64,000 nucleotides of DNA from Pannonibacter sp. SL95. GTDB taxonomy: Bacteria > Pseudomonadota > Alphaproteobacteria > Rhizobiales > Stappiaceae. The notes below the pieces were generated by a model, which had not been told where the DNA came from, made no database searches, and saw only the letters and a program-made list of their open reading frames with translations. The DNA is taken from positions 1,346,501 through 1,410,500 of the forward strand of contig NZ_JAPPRC010000003.1 of the NCBI RefSeq assembly GCF_026672425.1, in the 5' to 3' direction. A program made the position numbers and the translations under genes. Of this stretch, positions 41,851 through 48,705 are shown in pieces. The stretch's first letter is position 1. Every line of letters begins with the position of its first letter.

Positions 41851-42222
41851 ATGCGATTCGACGTGTTGCGCCGGCCTGCGGCCGCATTGACCATTGGTCT
41901 GTTGACGGGCCTGTCCGGTTTCGCCAATGCCGCAACCACCGACAACCAGCCGGTGCTGGATCCGGTCGAGCTCGGCCGTGGCATTGCCGAAATGAACTGC
42001 GCCACCTGTCATGCGCTTGGCCGCGACGGGGCCAGCCCGATGGCGACAGCGCCCGCCTTCCGGAACCTGTGGCAGCGCTATCCGGTCGAGCAGCTTGAGG
42101 AGAGCCTGGCTGAAGGCATCGTCGCCGGCCATGAAAACATGCCGGAACTGGTGCTGGAGCCGGACGAGATCGACGCTTTCGTCGCCTATCTGAAGTCGCT
42201 GGGTGGACCGGCTGCTCAATAA
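41851..42222 (+). CDS. exported class I c-type cytochrome, monoheme
   Basis: A 123-residue periplasmic cytochrome c. A signal peptide (RRPAAALTIGLLTGLSGFANA) precedes the heme-binding CATCHALGRDGAS (residues ~50-54) and a Met axial ligand in GHENMPELVLEPDEIDAFVA. It has one heme. AGAGGGAGAT lies ~6 bases before the ATG at 41851. It may serve an unassigned oxidase or dehydrogenase; the neighbouring MoxR/VWA pair makes a metalloenzyme link conceivable but unproven. Confidence 0.9.
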   Translation: MRFDVLRRPAAALTIGLLTGLSGFANAATTDNQPVLDPVELGRGIAEMNCATCHALGRDGASPMATAPAFRNLWQRYPVEQLEESLAEGIVAGHENMPELVLEPDEIDAFVAYLKSLGGPAAQ

Positions 42223-42356
42223 GGACGGGTTGGCAGCACTCGCGGAAAGGTGCTGCTAACATATTGAACATTAAGGTGATATGGCAATTTCTTAATTGCG
42301 CATTTACTTCGCCGGCGTGACACTTTCCTCGTGGCAACCACGTCATGAGGTGACCC

Positions 42357-42629
42357 ATGCAGGCAAGTGAAAGTTTTCGCCGCCAGTTCGCCGGATACGG
42401 CATCCTGACAGCAGAGATTCTCTACCGCATGCCGGACCATCCGGCGCTCTTGCAAAGTTTTCTCTGGCAGACCGAGGACAAGGCACCGCAGTTTCCCGAG
42501 CTGCGCCGGTTCCTCGCCTACTGGGAGCGGGAGATCGAGGCTCTGATCCACTCGGTCCGCGTTGCCCACAAGGACCTGATCGGCCCGATGGACGTGCGCT
42601 ACGCCAAGGGCGAATTCCTGATCCATTGA
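42357..42629 (+). CDS. Usg-family protein
   Basis: A 90-residue protein of the Usg family (first noted upstream of tryptophan genes in alphaproteobacteria). FRRQFAGYGILTAEILYRMP, LQSFLWQTEDKAPQFPELRR and FLAYWEREIEALIHSVRVAH match the family; function is unknown. It has a separate upstream region with an A/T-rich palindrome (GCAATT-TCTT-AATTGC near 42283). It converges on the NHLP gene, with a two-way terminator between. Confidence 0.85.
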   Translation: MQASESFRRQFAGYGILTAEILYRMPDHPALLQSFLWQTEDKAPQFPELRRFLAYWEREIEALIHSVRVAHKDLIGPMDVRYAKGEFLIH

Positions 42630-42645
42630 CGCCGACGGGCGCATG

Positions 42646-42674
42646 AAAAAGCGGGCAGAGCTTGGCTCTGCCCG
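42646..42674 (-). terminator. terminator between usg and the NHLP gene
   Basis: CGGGCAGAG (42652-42660) and CTCTGCCCG (42666-42674) form a 9-bp stem. On the minus strand it is followed by CTTTTT (42646-42651), so it mainly terminates the NHLP transcript, and may also stop usg. Confidence 0.75.
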
Positions 42675-42745
42675 TCCGTCTGTTGCCAAAAATTCTGGCG
42701 GTCCGCACCTGCTCGGCGTCACCAATGCGACGCGGAAGGTGGGCC

Positions 42746-42776
42746 GGACTTCACCTTGCCGATGCAGGTGAAGTCC
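42746..42776 (-). other. second hairpin in the NHLP 3' region
   Basis: GGACTTCACCT (42746-42756) and AGGTGAAGTCC (42766-42776) form a perfect 11-bp stem with a 9-base loop, 7 bases after the NHLP stop. It has no T-tract; the true terminator lies ~70 bases further. It may stabilise the message or act as a site of regulation. Confidence 0.5.
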
Positions 42777-42783
42777 TGTTGTC

Positions 42784-43113
42784 TCACTTCTTGCAGCCCT
42801 GGCCCTTCGGATAAGGGGGGCCGTAGAGGATGAAAGCCGAGAAGCCGGTGCCGCCCGACGCGAAATCGAGCAGTTCATCCGGCAGCTCGTCCTGTGCGAT
42901 GGACCGCGGCAGCACGAGAACAGCCTCGCCCGGAGCTTCCTCGATCACGGTGATCTTGTAGGACGGGATCGGGTCAGTGCCGATCAGTTCCTTGATGGCC
43001 GCATGCGGGTTGGACTTCAGCAGGTCGCGGAAAGCGGCATCGGTCGAGGCCCGTTTGATCAGGTGCTTCTCGATGTGCTGGCGGGCCTGGATAAGCGGAT
43101 CGGTTTCCGACAT
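42784..43113 (-). CDS. NHLP-type RiPP precursor peptide (leader with Gly-Gly plus candidate core)
   Basis: A 109-residue protein resembling NHLP (nitrile-hydratase-alpha-like leader) precursors. Residues 1-86 show the leader pattern: STDAAFRDLLKSNPHAAIKE, IPSYKITVIEEAPGEAVLVL, then ELPDELLDFASGG, a two-glycine site at 87-88 preceded by an acidic helix. The C-terminal candidate core is residues 89-109, starting TGFSAFILYGPPYPKG and ending with QGCKK, with one Cys and several Pro. The start ATG at 43113 has a perfect AAGGAG 8 bases upstream. No lanthipeptide synthetase, YcaO, radical SAM or C39 peptidase gene is nearby, so the maturation partner is unknown; a diverged non-RiPP role for the nitrile-hydratase-like fold is an alternative. 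Confidence 0.7.
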   Translation of the reverse strand: MSETDPLIQARQHIEKHLIKRASTDAAFRDLLKSNPHAAIKELIGTDPIPSYKITVIEEAPGEAVLVLPRSIAQDELPDELLDFASGGTGFSAFILYGPPYPKGQGCKK

Positions 43114-43247
43114 GAGCGTACTCCTTGGCATTTCTCATGCAATCAGGTCTGCATCGTCATCGCCGTCGTGACGCTGCCGAAGCATCCTCGTGCCAAGATC
43201 TACGGGAAGATTTCAAATGCTGCGGGGTTGGACCCCAAATCTGCCAC

Positions 43248-44072
43248 TCAAGGTCTTGGCTGCAGGTCCAGCCCCTTGCCGTCGCGCATGACCGCCCTCG
43301 CCTCGGGGAGAAAGTCCGAGCCGTCACCGTCATGCAGCACGAATCCCGGCATCAGGCGCAAGGGCGCACGGCTGGCGCGGATGGCGCGCAGCAGGATGCG
43401 GGTTGCGGCAGCGTCCGGACGCGGACGCAAGGGGATGATGTCGATGGCACCGAAGCGGCCCTGCAGCACATCCAGCACCTCCTGCAGGCCGTCGGCGCGG
43501 AAGATGACCGTCAATGACCCGCCCTCGCGCAGGATATCTGTCGCGGTGCGGGCCCAAGGTTCAAGCCCGCGCTCGTCCAGCATGTGGGCGTCGGCCCTGC
43601 GGCTGGCCGGGGAGGAGCGGAACTGGTGCGCGGGGTAGTAGGGCGGGTTCATGATCAGGTGATCGGCCATGCCCGGCGTCAGGCCGGCGGCATGGCGCGC
43701 GCTGCCCTTGGCGGTGATGTCTGCCGCCAGAACCGCGACACGGCCCGCAAAGGCCGCGTTCAGCGGATCGGTCAGGCTGCGGCGGGCCAGTTCGAGCACC
43801 AGCGGATCATTGTCGACCAGCGTGACGCGGATGCCGGGCAGACGCGCGGCGGCACAGAAGCCGGCGGTGCCGACACCGGCCCCCAGATCCACCACATGTC
43901 CGGATGTGCCCTCTGGCAGCGCGGCGGCGAGATAGACCGCATCAAGACCGGCCCGGTGGCGGCCTTTGGCAGGCTGTTCCACCATGACAAGGCCGCCCAG
44001 GAACGCATCACGCGTGGTGGCAGGCTCCGCGTCCTCGCCCAGGCTCATCCTTGCGTCGATGTCGTCACTCAC
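43248..44072 (-). CDS. TrmN6-like class I SAM-dependent methyltransferase
   Basis: A 274-residue methyltransferase. The SAM motif VVDLGAGVGTAGFCAAARLP (~60-75) and the catalytic NPPYYPAHQFRSSPASRRAD (~140-150, NPPY) suggest N6-adenine methylation; the layout fits the tRNA1(Val) A37 methyltransferase (TrmN6/YfiC) group. The GTG start at 44072 overlaps the DUF2007 stop (GTGA), so the two are coupled. It is upstream of the NHLP gene on the same strand with ~134 bases between. A role in peptide modification is not excluded but unlikely. Confidence 0.85.
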   Translation of the reverse strand: MSDDIDARMSLGEDAEPATTRDAFLGGLVMVEQPAKGRHRAGLDAVYLAAALPEGTSGHVVDLGAGVGTAGFCAAARLPGIRVTLVDNDPLVLELARRSLTDPLNAAFAGRVAVLAADITAKGSARHAAGLTPGMADHLIMNPPYYPAHQFRSSPASRRADAHMLDERGLEPWARTATDILREGGSLTVIFRADGLQEVLDVLQGRFGAIDIIPLRPRPDAAATRILLRAIRASRAPLRLMPGFVLHDGDGSDFLPEARAVMRDGKGLDLQPRP

Positions 44073-44299
44073 GCCCGGGGCTCGCTCAGTTCATGGCCGA
44101 GATCGGCGTCGCGCATCAGGCGGCGGGCCGCGTCGATGTCGTCGCTGTCGACCAGCACGCGGCGCGGGATGATGCCAAGGGATCCCTCGAGGATGCTCAT
44201 GTTGCCATCCGCGACAAAATGCGCAATGCCGGCCTGACCCAGCAGGGAGGCGACGACAGAAATGATCACGGGATCATTGGTTCTGAGCAGTTCTTCCAT
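44069..44299 (-). CDS. DUF2007-family small protein
   Basis: A 76-residue protein with the DUF2007 (putative signal-transducing) fold. MEELLRTNDPVIISVVASLL, GQAGIAHFVADGNMSILEGS and PRRVLVDSDDIDAARRLMRD are typical. The ATG at 44299 is used; the longer in-frame start begins within the ispB leader. It overlaps the methyltransferase by four bases. It is divergent from ispB with ~190 bases between, with no gene there. Confidence 0.82.
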   Translation of the reverse strand: MEELLRTNDPVIISVVASLLGQAGIAHFVADGNMSILEGSLGIIPRRVLVDSDDIDAARRLMRDADLGHELSEPRA

Positions 44300-44489
44300 G
44301 ATCATCCGGATCCCTGAAGAGATGTTGGCCATCGCTGGCCTTGGCAAGGCCAAGCATTATTCTCCCTGCTGCATCGTGGACAAGTTCGTTCAACGGTTTG
44401 TCAAACGATTGTTCCCTTGCCCCGGACGGCCGAGGTGCCTATTGTCCGCCAAAACCAGACCCCTCGCCAGACCCGTTGGGAGAGTGCAT

Positions 44490-45509
44490 TTGGCAGCCCT
44501 TGTCGCTTCCGCACAGGACAGAAACCGCGCAAAGGCGGGCATCCAGTTGCTCGTGGACCTCGTTGCCGCCGACATGCAGAAGGTCAACGAGTTGATCCTG
44601 TCGAAGGCGGGTTCGAATGTCGAGCTGATCCCGGTCATCGCCAAGCATCTGATCGATTCCGGTGGCAAACGGCTCCGGCCGATGCTGACCCTCGCGCTTG
44701 CCGGCATGTTCGGCTACGCCGGCAACGGCCATGTCATCCTGGCAGCCAGCGTCGAGTTCATGCACACCGCCACGCTTCTGCATGACGATGTGGTCGACGA
44801 GAGCGACATGCGTCGGGGCAAGCTGGCCGCCCGCAAGCTCTGGGGCAACCAGGCCAGCGTTCTGGTCGGTGACTATCTGCTCGGCCAGGCCTTCAAGATG
44901 ATGGTCGATGTCGGCTCGCTCGAGGCCTTGCGCATTCTGGCCGAAGCCTCCGCCGTGATCGCGGAAGGCGAGGTGATGCAGCTGGGCGCGGCCAAGAACA
45001 TCGCCACCACGGAAGCCGCTTATCTCAAGGTCATCGAAGCCAAGACGGCGGCGCTGTTTGCCGCTGCCGCCGAGGTTGGTCCGGTGATTTCCGGCCAGAG
45101 CGCCGAGATTTGCGCCGCCGCCCGCCGCTATGGCATGGACCTTGGCCTTGCGTTCCAGCTCGTCGACGATGCCCTTGATTATGGCGGGTCGTCCGCTGAC
45201 CTCGGCAAGCAGGTTGGTGATGATTTCCGGGAAGGCAAGATCACCTTGCCGGTGGTTGTGGCGCTGGAGCGCGGCTCCGACGAGGACCGCGCCTTCTGGA
45301 AGAGGTGCCTCGAAACCGGCGACATTCGCGAAGGCGATCTCGACCATGCAATCGCCTTGCTGCGCCAGCATGGGGCGATCGAGGAGACCATCCTGCGCGC
45401 GCGCCACTACGGTGGCAGCGCCCTGGCTGCTCTTGAGGCGCTGCCGGACACCGCGCACCGTCAGGCACTGGCCGATGCCGTCGAATTCTGCATCGCCCGC
45501 GTCAGCTGA
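44490..45509 (+). CDS. ispB: polyprenyl diphosphate synthase (octaprenyl/decaprenyl type)
   Basis: A 339-residue long-chain trans-prenyltransferase making the ubiquinone side chain. The two Asp-rich motifs are TLLHDDVVDESDMRRG (~98-110) and FQLVDDALDYGGSSADLGKQ (~223-240). SGGKRLRPMLTLALAG is the usual substrate-binding region. The family N-terminus (QDRNRAKAGIQLLVDLVAADM) begins after a TTG at 44490 with GGGAGA 6 bases upstream; a GTG at 44484 is an alternative. Most probably a decaprenyl synthase in alphaproteobacteria. A hairpin terminator follows at 45547. Confidence 0.93.
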   Translation: MAALVASAQDRNRAKAGIQLLVDLVAADMQKVNELILSKAGSNVELIPVIAKHLIDSGGKRLRPMLTLALAGMFGYAGNGHVILAASVEFMHTATLLHDDVVDESDMRRGKLAARKLWGNQASVLVGDYLLGQAFKMMVDVGSLEALRILAEASAVIAEGEVMQLGAAKNIATTEAAYLKVIEAKTAALFAAAAEVGPVISGQSAEICAAARRYGMDLGLAFQLVDDALDYGGSSADLGKQVGDDFREGKITLPVVVALERGSDEDRAFWKRCLETGDIREGDLDHAIALLRQHGAIEETILRARHYGGSALAALEALPDTAHRQALADAVEFCIARVS

Positions 45510-45546
45510 CGCGAACCAGCCGGTTCCGGTCATCGAAACCAGACTA

Positions 45547-45579
45547 CTCTCCGCGCTGTCCCGGCCTTGAGCCGGGACC
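45547..45579 (-). repeat. 33-base repeat, copy 2, also hairpin terminator of ispB
   Basis: This is the exact reverse complement of 4981-5013. The hairpin TCCCGGC/GCCGGGA is here followed on the plus strand by CCTTTTCTG, so this copy may double as the ispB terminator. A 33-base identity 40 kb apart is unlikely by chance. Confidence 0.75.
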
Positions 45580-45598
45580 TTTTCTGTTGGTCAAGACG

Positions 45599-46513
45599 TC
45601 ACGCCTGCAGCGTTGGGCTTCCCGCAACCCACCAGCCGGGATGCTTGCGTGACAGGTCGCTGACCAGCCCTTGAACCTCAGCCGCCGCGCAGAGGGCAAA
45701 GCAGGTCGCACCTGATCCGGACATTCGCGCGAGGGAAACGCGTGGATCAGCCTTCAGAATCGTCAGGACCTCGCCGATGGCCGGACATATGGAGATGGCC
45801 GGTGCTTCAAGGTCATTGCGCGCGTTGTTGAGATACTCCAGCAGCGCGGCGGCGTCGGCAAAGCCGTCCGGAAGGTCCGGCAGGGCGGTATTGTCGCGTC
45901 TTGTCAGGGCCTTGAATACGTCCGGCGTTGCCACCTTCTGGCGCGGGTTGACCAGAACCAGACCGAGCTGGGGCAGTTTCGGCAAGGGCGACAGTTCCTC
46001 GCCGATGCCGCGCATGCGGCTGGCACTCTGACTGAGGCACACCGGCACATCGGCGCCGAGGCTGGCCGCGATCTCCGCCAGCATTGCATCGGGAACGGGC
46101 GTGCCGCTGTGCTGGGCCATCAAGCGCAGGGCTGCCGCCGCATCGGCCGAGCCGCCGCCGATGCCGGAGGCAACCGGCAGGCGCTTGGTGAGACGCAGGT
46201 GATAGGCCGGCTCCGCCATCTCCAGCCGCCGGGCCAAGGCCCGAACGGCGCGCAGGACGAGGTTGCTGGCGGGATCTTCGCCTTTCAGCTCGCCGGCAAA
46301 CGGGCCCTCGATGGCCAGATCCAGCTGATCTGCGGGTTCGAGCAGCAGCACGTCGCCGATGGCCGGAAACACCACCAGACTGTCGAGCAGATGATAGCCA
46401 TCTGCCCTCTGTCCGGTGACATGCAATGCGAGATTGACCTTGGCGCGCGCCAGCTGCACCCGGGGCGGCGGCGGTCCGCGCCGCGCCTCCGGGCTTTCAT
46501 CCCTGTCGCTCAT
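45599..46513 (-). CDS. ispE: 4-diphosphocytidyl-2-C-methyl-D-erythritol kinase
   Basis: A 304-residue GHMP kinase of the MEP isoprenoid pathway. LARAKVNLALHVTGQRADGY is the N-terminal motif. The ATP-binding LTKRLPVASGIGGGSADAAA (~115-130) and the C-terminal VSLARMSGSGATCFALCAAA are conserved. The ATG at 46513 has TGAGGTTGCG before it; a longer ATG at 46537 overlaps the TPR stop. It is 7 bases downstream of the TPR gene, so the two share a transcript. Confidence 0.95.
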   Translation of the reverse strand: MSDRDESPEARRGPPPPRVQLARAKVNLALHVTGQRADGYHLLDSLVVFPAIGDVLLLEPADQLDLAIEGPFAGELKGEDPASNLVLRAVRALARRLEMAEPAYHLRLTKRLPVASGIGGGSADAAAALRLMAQHSGTPVPDAMLAEIAASLGADVPVCLSQSASRMRGIGEELSPLPKLPQLGLVLVNPRQKVATPDVFKALTRRDNTALPDLPDGFADAAALLEYLNNARNDLEAPAISICPAIGEVLTILKADPRVSLARMSGSGATCFALCAAAEVQGLVSDLSRKHPGWWVAGSPTLQA

Positions 46514-46520
46514 CGCAACC

Positions 46521-48371
46521 TCAGCCGCCGTTGCCACTGGTGTTGGCGGCCGTGGGCGTTGCCGGCTCGTCCTTCAGGCCATTGGCGATCTTGTCGAGGA
46601 TCTTCGGCAGATCTTCAGGCTCCGGCTTCAGGTCACGGGCATGGTTCCACTGGAACCGGGCTTCGAGGGTGCGGCCGATCTTCCAGTAGGCATCGCCGAG
46701 GTGATCGTTGATGGTCGGATCGCCGGGGCGCAGTTCGACGGCCCGTTCCAGTTCCTTGACGGCGTCCTCGTAGCGGCCAAGCCGGTAATAGGCCCAGCCC
46801 AGGCTGTCGACGATGTAGCCATCGCTCGGGCGCAGGGCGACGGCCTTCTTGATCATGCCAAGCGCCTCGTCCAGCTTCAGGTTCTGGTCAACCAGCGAAT
46901 AGCCGAGATAGTTCAGGACCATGGGCTGGTCGGGATAGAGCGCCAGCGCCTGGCGCAGGTCCGCTTCCGAGCCTTCCCACTGCTTCAGCCGCTCGCGGCA
47001 GATGCCGCGGTAGTAGAAGAGGATCCAGTGCTGGCCTTCGGCCTTAGACAGCTGTTCGATGCCGCCCGTATAGACCTTCTCGGCCTCAGCGAACATCTTG
47101 TGCGCCCTGAGCACGTTGCCCAGCGACGTGACCGCCTCCAGATCGCTCGGGTCCTGCTTGATCAGGGCCTCCAGATGCGCCCGGGCCTCGTCCACCTTCT
47201 CCATAGCGTTGAAGTTGAGACCGACCTGGATCTCTGCATCGCGCTTCAGCGGCGAGGTATCGGGCACCTGTTCCAGCGCCTCGATGGCGCGCTCGGGGTT
47301 CTCCATGCGCTCGTAAAGCCCGCCGAGGGCGATGGCGGCAAAGTCGGCGTCCGGATCGAGATAAAGCGACAGATGCAGGTAGGCCGCAGCCAGTTCCTCT
47401 GCGCCATCGCGGCCGATGGCAGAGCCGAGGCCGTTGAGCAGCTCGGCAACGCCCAGCAGCGGGCTCTTGACCAGCGGCGGGATCTTCTTGCCGGACTCGA
47501 TCAGCTCGCGGCTGCGCTTGAGCAGCGGATGGCCGGGGACGATCTCGTCATACTCAGCGAGGACCGCCAGCGCTTCCTTCTTCTTGCCATTGGTCGCCAG
47601 AAGGCGGGCGTAGGAATCGGCAACGCGCAGTGCACCGCGGTCAGCGTTATAGGCGGCCTCGATGCGCTCCAGCGCCAGCTTGGGCCGGCCAGCGTTCTGC
47701 GCTATCAGCGCCGCATGGTTGGCCTTGAACACGTCGAACCATTCGGGGCCCTTGAGACCGTCGATCCGCGACAGGGCCTTGTCGACTTCCCCGGCACCGG
47801 CTTCCATCCACGCCTTGGCCAGCGTCTGCGTCAGTTCTGCCAGCGGTCCGCCGCCCGGGTCCGTCTTCAGCGCCGAGGCAGCAGAGCGGAACTTTCCGTC
47901 CTGGGCGAGGCTGACGGCGGTCACCAGATGGCCGAGGTGATTGCTGATCTTCATCGCGTCCATGTCGAGGGCCAGTTCGGTGGCGATGTCGATTTCGCCA
48001 TTGGCCATCTTCAGCATGAAGGTGCGTTCCAGCAGGAACGGGTTTTCCGGATCGGTCGCGAGTGTTTCCTCAAAGAACGCGGCCGCCGAGGCAAAATCAT
48101 TGACGCGGGTCGCCAGCCGTCCGGAAAGGTAGCTGCCGGCCTGGGTGATGTTGAGGTCGTCCGGTGTGCCCGGGCGCTGCGGTTCCGGTGCCTGGGTGTT
48201 CTGCGTTGCCTCAGCCTGTGTAATGAGGGCCGGTGTCAGAAGCAACGGGGTGACAAGCGCAGGCACCATGAGGGCAGGAAGCGCGGCCATCAGCGTGCTG
48301 GCCAGCAACGGCCGGAGCCGGGAGCGGTAGATCGACCGGAGTTTCCTCGGGGTGGCGGTCACGTTCGTCAT
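46521..48371 (-). CDS. exported TPR-repeat protein
   Basis: A 616-residue protein with an N-terminal hydrophobic segment (ASTLMAALPALMVPALVTPL) suggesting export or an anchor, followed by about ten tetratricopeptide repeats (e.g. SAAAFFEETLATDPENPFLL, SEADLRQALALYPDQPMVLN, DAVKELERAVELRPGDPTIN). It resembles alphaproteobacterial TPR proteins that sit next to ispE. Function is unknown; a protein-protein scaffold in the envelope is likely. CGAGG precedes the ATG at 48371. The upstream region carries an 11-base direct repeat containing the ribosome-binding site. Confidence 0.85.
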   Translation of the reverse strand: MTNVTATPRKLRSIYRSRLRPLLASTLMAALPALMVPALVTPLLLTPALITQAEATQNTQAPEPQRPGTPDDLNITQAGSYLSGRLATRVNDFASAAAFFEETLATDPENPFLLERTFMLKMANGEIDIATELALDMDAMKISNHLGHLVTAVSLAQDGKFRSAASALKTDPGGGPLAELTQTLAKAWMEAGAGEVDKALSRIDGLKGPEWFDVFKANHAALIAQNAGRPKLALERIEAAYNADRGALRVADSYARLLATNGKKKEALAVLAEYDEIVPGHPLLKRSRELIESGKKIPPLVKSPLLGVAELLNGLGSAIGRDGAEELAAAYLHLSLYLDPDADFAAIALGGLYERMENPERAIEALEQVPDTSPLKRDAEIQVGLNFNAMEKVDEARAHLEALIKQDPSDLEAVTSLGNVLRAHKMFAEAEKVYTGGIEQLSKAEGQHWILFYYRGICRERLKQWEGSEADLRQALALYPDQPMVLNYLGYSLVDQNLKLDEALGMIKKAVALRPSDGYIVDSLGWAYYRLGRYEDAVKELERAVELRPGDPTINDHLGDAYWKIGRTLEARFQWNHARDLKPEPEDLPKILDKIANGLKDEPATPTAANTSGNGG

Positions 48372-48705
48372 CAAACCTCGCAGGTAACCTCGCAGGACGG
48401 CGGGTCGGACAGAGGGCCGGAGCCCATCCGATTCAGCATCATCCAGTGAACTCAGATGACAGTGGCGGGTTTGTGGCGCGGCGGCAAGCAACTGTGCGGT
48501 GCCGGGCGCAAACCACTGGTCAATTCGCTGTGCACCATAGACCAATTACCAAGCCGGCTGCGTCGCGCTTTCCACGGTTGCACTGCAAAAATAACTTGTG
48601 TCATGCCCCCTTCGCGTAGCAGGAATACGCCAGCTTCGGGCACCCGGGTTCGCCGGCCGAAGCCGGATAAGACCAGCAGAAAATGCTGTGAGGACGGAGG
48701 CAGGA

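Noticed and set aside
43248-44072. The adjacent methyltransferase as NHLP peptide-modifying enzyme
   Set aside because: Its NPPY motif, length and coupling to DUF2007 next to ispB fit a conserved tRNA adenine methyltransferase better than a peptide methylase.
46416-48449. 677-codon plus-strand frame opposite the TPR gene
   Set aside because: Antisense shadow of regularly repeated TPR codons, spanning two real genes.
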